Shown here: positions 8,623-16,146 of the stretch, piece by piece
Position numbering within the stretch: position 1 is the stretch's first letter
How the letters are laid out: every line of letters starts with the position of its first letter
Assembly: GCF_009729545.1 (NCBI RefSeq)
Contig: NZ_WFIY01000004.1
Span: 1,028,001 to 1,092,000 of the forward strand
From: Acidianus infernus
GTDB lineage: Archaea; Thermoproteota; Thermoprotei_A; Sulfolobales; Sulfolobaceae
DNA: 64,000 nucleotides
Reading direction: 5' to 3'
The notes under the pieces: generated by a model
The model's database searches: none
What the model saw: the letters and a program-made list of their open reading frames with translations, nothing else
Told to the model about the DNA's origin: nothing
Program-made: the position numbers and the translations under genes

Positions 8623-9813
8623 ATGGAAATATTGCGAAGAGAATATAATGACGTAAAGAACTTCAGCTCTTGGACTTTAGTTTACGGCAGAAGAAAAGTT
8701 GGCAAATCCTTCCTAGTTAGAAAGTACGTAAATTATGATCTGTACTATGTAATAACTAGAGATTTACAAGCTTATTTTCCTACAGACAATTCTTTTAGGA
8801 ATCTTAATGAAGCTTTTTCCTTAACAATTAAAGCTTTGAGGGAAAATAAAACAGTTGTTATAGACGAATTCCAAAGGATGCCCGAAAAATACTGGGACGG
8901 GCTTAGTGTTGAGCATCCTAATGGTAAACTCATCCTTGTAGGCTCAAGCTTTAGGATCATGCAAAAGTTGGTAGATAGGCAAAGCCCACTTTTAGGCCTT
9001 GTTTTACCATATAGGCTGGAAATTATCCATTATTCTGACGTTTTGAGTCAAGTAGGCAATCCTTTACTATCATTGATTTACAGAGATCCATGGACTTTAA
9101 GTTTCGTTAAAAGCGTGAAAGATTTGGAAGATAAGGCTTATCAGCTTTACATGGTCACTAAAGCATTAATTGGAGAGATTTTTGAAGAGGAAGAAAGGCA
9201 GTTAACCAGTCTTTACGAGGCGATTTTATTATCTTTAGCAGAAGGTGAGTGGAACACTGCAATAATTGCAGGCTCTCTTAACAGTAAAGGATTTAACGTT
9301 ACTCCTTCTTCGGTAAGCGGCTATTTGGAAACTCTCCAGAATATGGGATTAGTTGAGAAAATTCCTATTTATGGAGAGAAAAAGAGGGCAAGGTGGTATT
9401 ATAAAATTTCATCTCCAATAATATCATTAATTTTTTATGCTGAAGCAAAGTATAACGTCTCATTTACTGAGAACGTTGGAGAACTGCCTATAGGTAGGGA
9501 AGTTCAATTTTCTATAGGTGATCTCTTAGCAGAAAAACATAGCGCTACTTTAGCTTATTCTCCTTATGAGGACATAGATATTGTGTTATTAGATAAAGGG
9601 AAGCCAATTATAGGTTATGAAGTGAAATTGGGAGAGTTTTCAAAAGCTGAAGCAGAAAAATCAATAGAGAGAATAAGAAGAGCCGGAATTCCTAAAGCAG
9701 GATTAATTAGCTTAAGTGAGAAACCAAATTTTAACGCTGATGAAGAATTAGGTCCAGAAGACCTGGTAAGAATTTCTAGAGACGTTTTTCAAAAATATGT
9801 AATTAGAAGGTAG
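8623..9813 (+). CDS. Archaeal AAA-type ATPase with C-terminal DUF234/nuclease-like domain
   Basis: This is an archaeal ATPase of the COG1672 type. Walker A is YGRRKVGKSF (residues 21-30) and Walker B is VVIDEFQRMP near residue 80, with a sensor-like ILVGSS near 105. A winged-helix region follows (SSVSGYLETLQNMGLVEKI, about 228-246). The C-terminal domain contains DIDIVLLDKGKPIIGYEVKLG (about 318-338), in which Asp plus Glu-X-Lys resembles a PD-(D/E)XK nuclease active site, as seen in DUF234. The gene stands alone; the ATG follows a short AT-rich leader. Cellular role is unknown: such ATPases have been linked to mobile elements and DNA processing, but nothing nearby decides this. Confidence 0.82.
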   Translation: MEILRREYNDVKNFSSWTLVYGRRKVGKSFLVRKYVNYDLYYVITRDLQAYFPTDNSFRNLNEAFSLTIKALRENKTVVIDEFQRMPEKYWDGLSVEHPNGKLILVGSSFRIMQKLVDRQSPLLGLVLPYRLEIIHYSDVLSQVGNPLLSLIYRDPWTLSFVKSVKDLEDKAYQLYMVTKALIGEIFEEEERQLTSLYEAILLSLAEGEWNTAIIAGSLNSKGFNVTPSSVSGYLETLQNMGLVEKIPIYGEKKRARWYYKISSPIISLIFYAEAKYNVSFTENVGELPIGREVQFSIGDLLAEKHSATLAYSPYEDIDIVLLDKGKPIIGYEVKLGEFSKAEAEKSIERIRRAGIPKAGLISLSEKPNFNADEELGPEDLVRISRDVFQKYVIRR

Positions 9814-10149
9814 GAGTAATGCTTTCCTTCCTTTCTTGTTGCCTAGTGAAAACAGAATTTTTAAACAATATGAACAATTAATAGTGATATGCTAAAGCTA
9901 GTAATGAAATAATAGTCTTTTATTTCGCTCCTTTTTGATATAAACTAAAGTCCATTAGTAACAACATTAAATCTATAATCTGAGAAGAAATCCGGTTATC
10001 GCATTCGACCATCAACAGTGGAGCCGTCATTTTCATTTATATATCCTACCTAGGTAGAATTCCGAAAAACAGATTATACTAGGCGGAGTTTGAGTGAATA
10101 TCCGCACAAATAGCATTTGGTAATATAACTGGAAACTCATGAAAGTTGG
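9814..10149. other. Gene-free stretch at the edge of a decay zone
   Basis: There is no convincing gene here. A minus-strand frame of about 38 codons is present near 9937-10053, without recognisable motifs. Coding character begins just to the right, where a frameshifted remnant ends at 10150. The stretch is probably degenerate sequence belonging to the same decay zone. Confidence 0.4.
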
Positions 10150-10654
10150 TTATGCAAACGATACTACCAAGGATAAAATAACCATTAATTTCTCAAAACC
10201 GCTAGGCTCTATTACGTAACCTAAAAATGCTGATGAAATTAACGCAATAATCGAGATAACGTAAGTTACGTAGAAAATCTGAGAACCTTGGTGTTTATAG
10301 AAGCTGAAGAACTACACCTAGTAATGCTAATGGTAAAATCCTATTGTACTGAGTTTCGTTCTTATCTCCTTCAACATTATACTAACGAGTTGTTCACCTT
10401 TTTCATTAAGTTTATAATACTCTCCTTCCTTTTTCTATTAAAGATTCGAGAATTTTTAAATAATAATTTAATTTTCCTATATTTAGTTTCATATCTCTAA
10501 GAATTTCTGAGTAGGTAGCCTTTCCTTTATTTTTTAGGTAAATTGGGATATCTTTTATGGTCTTATCTTTAATAATCCTATTAAGATCTATGAGAAAATC
10601 CCTCAAGTACTCCTTAAATCCATTTTCCTTGACTTTCATTACATTATTATACAT
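10150..10654 (-). pseudogene. Frameshifted winged-helix regulator with C-terminal membrane helices
   Basis: The intact first frame (10654 down to about 10440) encodes an ArsR/MarR-like helix-turn-helix: IYLKNKGKATYSEILRDMK, then LNYYLKILESLIEK. A one-base shift near 10435-10440 then restores the expected wing and following helix (EGEYYKLNEKGEQLVSIMLK). A second frame gives RILPLALLGVVLQLL and a third gives YVTYVISIIALISSAFLGYV and LMVILSLVVSFA before a stop at 10150-10152. Joined together, these read as one winged-helix protein with two or more C-terminal membrane helices, an arrangement known in Sulfolobales. At least two or three frameshifts make it a pseudogene. A sequencing error could explain one shift but hardly all. 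Confidence 0.7.
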
Positions 10655-10724
10655 AAAAATTCAATTTTTATTATAAATAAATCTAGTAACGAGCTAATAG
10701 ATTTAGAAAAACGATAATAGAAAA

Positions 10725-10967
10725 TTATCTTTCTTTAGATTTTCTTAATTGATCAAATATTGAGGAAACAGTGAATAATATGTCCTTAACTTCTTTCCTC
10801 TCCTCTTCAGATAGTTTATCTACTTCCATGTCGTTTATTATGCTTAGTATTTCGTCAGCAGTTAACTCCGCCTCATCACACGCTTCACAATCTATGCATT
10901 TTTTACAATTTTCATAAGCCTTCATGAAATCTTTGTATCTGTTTTTAATAACTAGGAAGGAATCCAT
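10725..10967 (-). CDS. Small protein with a CxxCxxCxxC cluster, function unknown
   Basis: I do not recognise this 80-residue protein. Its one striking feature is the cluster CKKCIDCEAC (residues about 21-30), four cysteines spaced two apart, which could hold a zinc ion or an iron-sulfur cluster. The rest is acidic and predicted helical (EILSIINDMEVDKLSEEERK). It lies alone between two decayed genes, with a poly-A/T-rich leader. The coherent amphipathic composition and the cysteine pattern argue that it is real, but it might be a fragment of a longer protein. Confidence 0.55.
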   Translation of the reverse strand: MDSFLVIKNRYKDFMKAYENCKKCIDCEACDEAELTADEILSIINDMEVDKLSEEERKEVKDILFTVSSIFDQLRKSKER

Positions 10968-11312
10968 AATGATAAATTATATCTCTTAATATAAGAAGAT
11001 TACGCAACTAAATACCTTAGATATAGTACAATTGCAGACTGTCCATATAACTATTTAAACTACGGTACCGTATGGTAAAGTTCAGGAAGAGAATTAACGG
11101 AAGAAGACGAATTCTTTGATAGACAAGATGAGTGCGTCCAATAATTTAAATTATTTGAAACACATGCAAGATCAACATCGGATCGACGTTATTTAATAAC
11201 TCTTAAGAGTGTTATCAAGATTTTTAACAAACACGCGTTAGATTAGGAAAGTTTTACTCATTTATTTTGTAAATAGTGACTTAACAAAATAGTTGGACAG
11301 ACTCAAATTACT
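10968..11312. other. Gene-free stretch with a weak inverted repeat
   Basis: No gene is supported. A short plus-strand frame near 11090-11190 has no recognisable motif. AGACTGTCCA near 11036 and its approximate reverse complement TGGACAGACT near 11294 face each other about 260 bases apart, each flanked by an imperfect copy of AACTATTT. This could be the ends of a small non-autonomous element or coincidence. Confidence 0.25.
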
Positions 11313-11537
11313 TTATTTACCGATACCAGTTGATATGAAATAAAACGCACTTTTTCTATAAAAATACAGTAAAATGAAAGAAAGTAGTATAAACCAGTAT
11401 TCGAATCCTTCTGTGTAAAAATGGTGGAAACGAAATAAGTTTACCTTATGGATGTCTTGATCTTTAAGATATCTTTTAGCTAAAAATTCCTCTGGGATAA
11501 CACTTGAAAGTACGGATTTTACGACATTATATTCATT
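11313..11537 (-). pseudogene. Remnant of a membrane protein C-terminal region
   Basis: Reading leftwards from 11537 there is an uninterrupted frame of about 74 codons with protein-like composition (SVIPEEFLAKRYLKDQDIHK, then FRFHHFYTEGFEYWFILLSF) that ends at 11313-11315. It has no ATG, GTG or TTG start and is preceded by in-frame stops. The His-His motif followed by one or two hydrophobic helices resembles the tails of some archaeal membrane proteins, but I cannot name the family. It is most easily explained as the surviving 3' part of a lost gene. Confidence 0.45.
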
Positions 11538-11621
11538 TTAATAAGTTTTTATTTATTTAACTTTCTATCTATATTTTTCCTTATTCTTATAGGCAACTTT
11601 ATATTTCTTCAATGTATATAG

Positions 11622-11903
11622 TATAATATAAAAATAGTATTTCAGATATCTGGAAGCGAAAAGATTCCTTTATCGTTTGTTGCAGTAAAAAATATGGCTA
11701 ATCAAAAAGACGTTGAAAGTGGTATATTCTGAAACAGGAATTTTTGGAGTTTTAAAAACGAAGAAAAGAACAGATCCTAAAATCCAAGTATATGCTTGTG
11801 GGGTAGCTATGAAAATGAATAATTTGACTGAGAATGAGCTTGAGTTGTCAAATAGTTAATAAATAAGGGTCTTGTGAAGAAAGTTACGGGGAGTATAAAA
11901 TGA
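11622..11903 (+). pseudogene. Degenerate DsrE-like protein gene
   Basis: Pieces in different frames together resemble a DsrE/DsrF-like small protein. The first piece reads SGSEKIPLSFVAVKNMANQK from about 11646, corresponding to the N-terminal strand and helix. A shift near 11720 leads into ETGIFGVLKTKKRTDPKIQ and then VYACGVAMKMNNLTENELEL near 11795-11850, the conserved cysteine-containing strand and following helix. A last piece (KGLVKKVTGSIK) lies in another frame, ending at 11903. The intact family takes part in sulfur transfer. No start codon is visible at the beginning and at least two frameshifts are needed, so no product is expected. Confidence 0.6.
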
Positions 11904-12127
11904 TAGAACTCGATTTTATCTGAGAATGAAGGAAATAGGCGCATTACTTCGTCCTATCTAACTCTTTTTAATCAAGTTTTGTCTATTTATATAATATAAT
12001 ATCTGTATATTTTACCTTAAGATTGTCTGGTAATAATAGTTATTTATTTAAACTTTTTTAGTAAACTTCTCATCATTCATTACATTGTTTTAAATAATTC
12101 TTTTTCCATAATTATAGATGAGGAGCA

Positions 12128-13957
12128 ATGAAAATTACTTGGATGATTGGAGGAGCACAGGGCACTGGAGTTGACACTTCCGCAAATATTTTCGGTAACG
12201 CAATAGCAAGAGCCGGTTACTACATTTACGGTAATAGAGAGTATTATTCCAATATTAAGGGCAGGCACTCGTATTTTAACTTGACAATAAGCGATGAAAA
12301 AGCTAGGAGTATTTCGCATAAGGTTGATATCTTAGCCTCTTTTGACGCTGAGACCGTCTTTCAACATTATCAAGACGTTCAGAAGGTGATTATATATAAT
12401 AAAGGAGTACTTAATGTAGAGAAAGACAGGATACAAAGCATTGAACCGGAAACTGCAGAGAGAATACCATTTAAGACAGTAAAGGAAGTAATAGACTACT
12501 TGCAGAGTAAAGGAGTGACCACTATAGGTATAGATTATGACGAAATATTGAAGAAAGTTGCTGAAGAAATGAAATTACCGCTTTCCGTTGTAGACAGAGC
12601 AAGGAATACTGTTGCTATATCAGCGTCTTACGATCTTTTAGGCTTAAGGAAAGATTACTTATACGAGGCTTTAAAAAGGACTTTTAAACAAGAAACTTTC
12701 GTAAAGCTAAACCTTAGCGCAGCAGATAAAGTTAAATTATCACCCATTTTCGATCTGAAGGAATTACCTCAGAAGAAAAGGAGAGTTCAAATAGACGGTA
12801 ATACTGCAGTTGCAATAGGTAAAATATATGCCGGTATCGGTTTCCAATCTTATTATCCAATTACTCCAGCAAGTGACGAAAGCACGTTTATAGAGGCTCA
12901 TCAGGAAGTCCTATATGTAGATCCAGTTACTGGAGATAAGAGGAAAAGGACAATAGTTGTGGTTCAAGCAGAGGACGAGCTTGCTGCGGTGAATATGGCT
13001 TCTGGAGCAGCTTTGACGGGAGTGAGGGCTGCTACGGCCACTTCAGGTCCAGGGTTTTCCTTGATGACCGAGGGAATAGGTTGGGCTGGCATGAACGAAG
13101 TTCCTATAGTAATAACTTACTACATGAGAGGCGGGCCGTCAACTGGTCAACCTACTAGGACTTCTCAAGCAGATTTACTTTTCGCTATGCACGTCAGCCA
13201 TGGAGAATTTCCTAGAATAGTAATAGCTTCAGGAGACCACGTAGAGGCATTAAAGGACGCTATATGGGCTTTTAATCTAGCAGAAAAATATCAGACTCCG
13301 GTAATTCATTTAGTTGAGAAAGCGTTGGCCAATGCATACTCCATTGTTGATATGGATGAGTTGGGAGGAGACATAGAAATTGAGAGAAGCGTTATAGGCG
13401 ATGATAATGAGAGGTTTAAGTTTACTGACTCCGGAATTTCTCCTAGGCTCCTTTTAGGTGAATCCACGGTATATTATACAGGAGATGAACATAATACTTT
13501 CGGTCACATATCGGAAGATCCGGTAAATAGGGTAAAAATGTACGAGAAGAGAATGAGAAAGTTGGAGACTGCAGATAAGGAAATTCCAGAAGAAAAGAGG
13601 TATAACGTTTACGGAGATTTGGACTCAAAATACGCCATAGTAACTTGGGGCTCGCCCAAGGGTGCAGTATTGGATGCCGTTGAGGAGTTGGATCAAAAGT
13701 TTGCGGTAATTCAACTTAGGATGTTCAACCCATTCCCTAAGAGTGTAAAGAAATTGCTTGAAGACAAGGATCTCATTATAGATGTGGAAGGAAATTACGA
13801 GGCTCAGGCAGGTACTTTACTTAAGCTGCATGGAGTAGAAGTTACTAACTATATACTTAAATGGAACGGGAGGCCGATGGGTAGGGACGAAGTAAAGGAT
13901 GGAATTTTATCTGCAATTAAAGGAGAAAAGAGGGTGGTGTTAAATGCAGGTAGCTGA
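12128..13957 (+). CDS. 2-oxoacid:ferredoxin oxidoreductase, alpha subunit (fused gamma-alpha)
   Basis: This is the large subunit of the two-subunit archaeal enzyme that converts 2-oxoacids and CoA to acyl-CoA and CO2 while reducing ferredoxin. Residues 1-190 form the gamma-type domain (WMIGGAQGTGVDTSANIF); residues from about 220 form the alpha domain with the CoA-recognition motif YPITP at 243-247, and VVVQAEDELAAVNMASGAAL near 285. The length of 609 residues fits the Sulfolobus enzyme, which accepts pyruvate and 2-oxoglutarate among others. A purine-rich GAGGAG a few bases before the ATG can act as ribosome binding site. The 3' end overlaps the beta gene by 14 bases, so the subunits are co-translated. 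Confidence 0.95.
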   Translation: MKITWMIGGAQGTGVDTSANIFGNAIARAGYYIYGNREYYSNIKGRHSYFNLTISDEKARSISHKVDILASFDAETVFQHYQDVQKVIIYNKGVLNVEKDRIQSIEPETAERIPFKTVKEVIDYLQSKGVTTIGIDYDEILKKVAEEMKLPLSVVDRARNTVAISASYDLLGLRKDYLYEALKRTFKQETFVKLNLSAADKVKLSPIFDLKELPQKKRRVQIDGNTAVAIGKIYAGIGFQSYYPITPASDESTFIEAHQEVLYVDPVTGDKRKRTIVVVQAEDELAAVNMASGAALTGVRAATATSGPGFSLMTEGIGWAGMNEVPIVITYYMRGGPSTGQPTRTSQADLLFAMHVSHGEFPRIVIASGDHVEALKDAIWAFNLAEKYQTPVIHLVEKALANAYSIVDMDELGGDIEIERSVIGDDNERFKFTDSGISPRLLLGESTVYYTGDEHNTFGHISEDPVNRVKMYEKRMRKLETADKEIPEEKRYNVYGDLDSKYAIVTWGSPKGAVLDAVEELDQKFAVIQLRMFNPFPKSVKKLLEDKDLIIDVEGNYEAQAGTLLKLHGVEVTNYILKWNGRPMGRDEVKDGILSAIKGEKRVVLNAGS

Positions 13958-14837
13958 ATGGAACGATTGGTGCCCCGGTTGTGGTAATTTCGGTATACTT
14001 AATGCAGAACAACAAGCAATAAGCGAGCTAGGGATAGACTTAAAGAAGGTAGTGCTTGTCTCGGGAATAGGTTGTTCAGGGAAGCTACCTCATTTCGTTA
14101 GGATACCAATTTCAGGAGTGCATACGCTCCACGGTAGAGCTTTGCCGTTTGCAATAGGAATAAAGTTAGCTAATCCAGAACTTGAGGTAATAGTTAACGC
14201 TGGAGATGGAGATCAACTTGGCATTGGAGTAGGTCACTTTGTAAGTGCAGGTAGGAGAAACGTGGATATAACTGTGATTGTTCACGATAATGGAGTATAT
14301 GGACTAACAAAGGGGCAGGCTTCACCAACGTTGAAGAAAGGTGTAAAAACAAAATCCTTGCCTAAGCCTAATATAAATGACGATATTAATCCTTTAACCG
14401 TTGCCTTGGCTTCCGGTTACACTTTTGTTGCAAGAGGTTACGCTTACGACGTTAAACATCTTAAGGAGTTAATAAAGGAGGCTATAAAGCACAAGGGATT
14501 GGCTTTGGTAGATGTTCTCCAGCCCTGTCCAACTTATAATGATATAAATACTAAGGAATGGTATGATAAGAGAATTTACAAACTTGATTGGGATCCGGTA
14601 GTGAGAAGTGAAGAAGATAAGAAGAAAAAGTTCTTGCAGGCAATGGAAAAGGCATTAGAATGGGGTGATAGGATACCCATAGGAATATTCTATAAGGAAG
14701 AAAGAGATACCTTCGAGGAGAGGATATCTTCTGCAAGCCCAAGTTATAAGATATTGCCTCCGGCAAAGGTTAGAATAGAGAAAGAAGGAAAACCTACTAC
14801 CATAATTGATGAGATATTGAAGGAAAAAGAAGTTTAG
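13944..14837 (+). CDS. 2-oxoacid:ferredoxin oxidoreductase, beta subunit
   Basis: This subunit carries thiamine diphosphate and one [4Fe-4S] cluster. The cluster ligands can be seen as Cys10 and Cys13 in DWCPGCGN, Cys44 in GIGCSGKLPHF and Cys195 in LQPCPTYND. The diphosphate/magnesium motif is GDGDQLGIG at 87-95, ending with the conserved DNGVYGLTKGQ near 115. The 297-residue length is usual for the crenarchaeal form. The start lies within the last codons of the alpha gene. Together the two genes provide the central ferredoxin-linked oxidation of 2-oxoacids, next to the peroxide-defence genes downstream. Confidence 0.95.
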   Translation: MQVAEWNDWCPGCGNFGILNAEQQAISELGIDLKKVVLVSGIGCSGKLPHFVRIPISGVHTLHGRALPFAIGIKLANPELEVIVNAGDGDQLGIGVGHFVSAGRRNVDITVIVHDNGVYGLTKGQASPTLKKGVKTKSLPKPNINDDINPLTVALASGYTFVARGYAYDVKHLKELIKEAIKHKGLALVDVLQPCPTYNDINTKEWYDKRIYKLDWDPVVRSEEDKKKKFLQAMEKALEWGDRIPIGIFYKEERDTFEERISSASPSYKILPPAKVRIEKEGKPTTIIDEILKEKEV

Positions 14838-14866
14838 TAATATAGTAATTTTTACTTATTCTAATT

Positions 14867-15154
14867 TCATATTTTTCTTCTTTCTTCTCCCATTATTTCT
14901 CTTTCATCTTCTTTCTCCACGAGTTCTGTTAATTCTAAGCACGAAATCTCATAGTACCTTGTCCTGGTATCGTCTAGGCAGATCTTACTCCTTATTGCGC
15001 CCCTTTCTTTTAATATCCTTATTGCTTCTCTTAAGGTTCTATCTGGTAAGAGAGTTTCCTCTTTCAATTCCTTAAACGTAGTCCTTCCTTTCATTTCTAT
15101 TACTTTTAAGACAAGCTTGGCTGAGCAAGGGAGGTCTTCAAACTTTTTGTCCAT
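14867..15154 (-). CDS. Winged helix-turn-helix transcriptional regulator
   Basis: This is a 95-residue DNA-binding protein. The helix-turn-helix lies at residues about 25-55 (TTFKELKEETLLPDRTLREA) followed by a wing with charged residues (LDDTRTRYYEISCLELT). It contains three cysteines (in DLPCSAK, SKICLDD and EISCLEL), so redox sensing is possible but unproven. It is transcribed away from the peroxiredoxin gene, with about 195 bases between them that include the palindromic element at 15288-15306. Regulation of the peroxiredoxin and the following oxidase by this protein is therefore an attractive inference. The family resembles MarR-like regulators common in Sulfolobales. Confidence 0.8.
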   Translation of the reverse strand: MDKKFEDLPCSAKLVLKVIEMKGRTTFKELKEETLLPDRTLREAIRILKERGAIRSKICLDDTRTRYYEISCLELTELVEKEDEREIMGEERRKI

Positions 15155-15287
15155 ACTATTAACTCTATTTTAGGAGATTTAAACTAATGTTTTATACTTT
15201 TCATTTATAACGTTGATTGTAAAAATCGTGGTATAAAATAGCTGCAATCCACATAAAATTCTTTCATTTTTATCCATACATTGATTA

Positions 15288-15306
15288 ATGCAAAATTTGC
15301 ACAAAT
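15288..15306 (+). promoter_or_regulatory. Palindrome-centred operator candidate before the peroxiredoxin gene
   Basis: ATGCAAAATTTGCACAAAT contains the dyad TGCAA-N3-TTGCA (15289-15301). It lies about 7 bases upstream of the TATA-like TTTATATTA at 15314-15322. The same 19-mer with two substitutions lies just upstream of the TATA region of the gene after next (16093-16111). This position suits a transcription activator or a repressor next to the BRE/TATA. Confidence 0.6.
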
Positions 15307-15350
15307 AGTTTAATTTATATTATTAACAAGTGTTATATAAACTAGAGAGC

Positions 15351-15995
15351 ATGAAACTCTATCAAAAGTTCCCGGACGTTCAAGTATTAACTACAAAAGG
15401 AGTTATAGATTTTTATAAGGACATATTCGGTAAAGGCAAATGGTTATTCCTCTTCGCTCATCCCGCAGATTTTACACCAGTATGCACTACAGAATTTGTA
15501 GCTTTCGCAAAGGCGTACGAGGAATTTAAGAGATTAAATGTAGAACTTGTAGGAATGAGCGTTGATAGCATATACTCTCACATAGCTTGGCTAAGCGATA
15601 TAGAACAAAGGTATGGAATTAAAATTCCTTTCCCTCTAATCGCTGATCCCGATAAGAAGTTAGCTAGAACATTGGACATTATCGATGAGAACTCCGGAGT
15701 AACAATTAGAGCAGTATTCCTAGTCAATCCAGAAGGTACAATAAGGTTTATGGCATATTATCCAATAGAATATGGAAGAAAAATAGAAGAGCTATTAAGA
15801 ATAACCAAAGCAGCAATAGTAAATTACAAGGCAAAAGTCTCCTTACCGGTCGATTGGGAGCCAGGAGATGATGTGATAATACCTGCACCAACTACTTTAG
15901 ATGAAGCAGAATTAAGAATGAAATTACCAAATGCAAAGGCTTGGTATTTAGCCTTTAAGAAATACGAAGAATTACCCCCGGATCAAAGAGTATAA
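15351..15995 (+). CDS. 1-Cys peroxiredoxin (Prx6 type)
   Basis: This enzyme reduces hydrogen peroxide and organic peroxides. The peroxidatic cysteine is Cys45 in HPADFTPVCTTEF, and the C-terminal extension of the Prx6 group is present (SLPVDWEPGDDVIIPAPTT). It is the only cysteine in the protein: the C-terminal cysteines of the Aeropyrum enzyme, as I recall them, are replaced by a WYLAFKKY segment, so resolution must use another thiol. I take the ATG at 15351 rather than an in-frame GTG at 15330, because the TATA box at 15314-15322 would lie too close to the GTG. The length from this start is 214 residues. A shared upstream element links it to the following selenium-binding-protein gene. Confidence 0.92.
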   Translation: MKLYQKFPDVQVLTTKGVIDFYKDIFGKGKWLFLFAHPADFTPVCTTEFVAFAKAYEEFKRLNVELVGMSVDSIYSHIAWLSDIEQRYGIKIPFPLIADPDKKLARTLDIIDENSGVTIRAVFLVNPEGTIRFMAYYPIEYGRKIEELLRITKAAIVNYKAKVSLPVDWEPGDDVIIPAPTTLDEAELRMKLPNAKAWYLAFKKYEELPPDQRV

Positions 15996-16001
15996 GCTAC
16001 T

Positions 16002-16028
16002 ATCATTTTTTATTAATTAATTTTTCTT
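16002..16028 (+). terminator. T-rich terminator after the peroxiredoxin gene
   Basis: Two T-runs (CATTTTTTATT and AATTTTTCTTG) directly follow the stop codon. Oligo-T tracts of this kind end many Sulfolobales transcripts. No hairpin is needed or seen. Confidence 0.4.
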
Positions 16029-16092
16029 GATTCGTCCTTGGTTAACGTCGAGGAAAAATTGCTCCACAAAAATATATCTTTTATTTTAATAC

Positions 16093-16111
16093 ATGCAAAA
16101 ATTGCACTAAT
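16093..16111 (+). promoter_or_regulatory. Second copy of the palindrome-centred operator candidate
   Basis: ATGCAAAAATTGCACTAAT matches the peroxiredoxin element at 17 of 19 positions and keeps the dyad TGCAA-N3-TTGCA (16094-16106). A TATA-like ATATTATATTTA begins at 16113, about 29 bases before the start codon when measured from its centre. This gives the same order of element, TATA and start as at the peroxiredoxin gene. Confidence 0.6.
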
Positions 16112-16146
16112 CATATTATATTTAAGCTAGGTTTTAAAAGATATAA

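Noticed and set aside
9937..10053. A 38-codon minus-strand frame before the regulator remnant.
   Set aside because: Its composition is not convincing and no family resemblance was found.
12128..14837. Long frames on the strand opposite the oxidoreductase genes.
   Set aside because: They lie entirely under well-supported genes and show no family motifs; they are by-products of codon bias.
15330..15350. GTG start seven codons upstream of the peroxiredoxin ATG.
   Set aside because: The TATA box at 15314-15322 would lie only about 12 bases before it, and the family sequence begins near the ATG.
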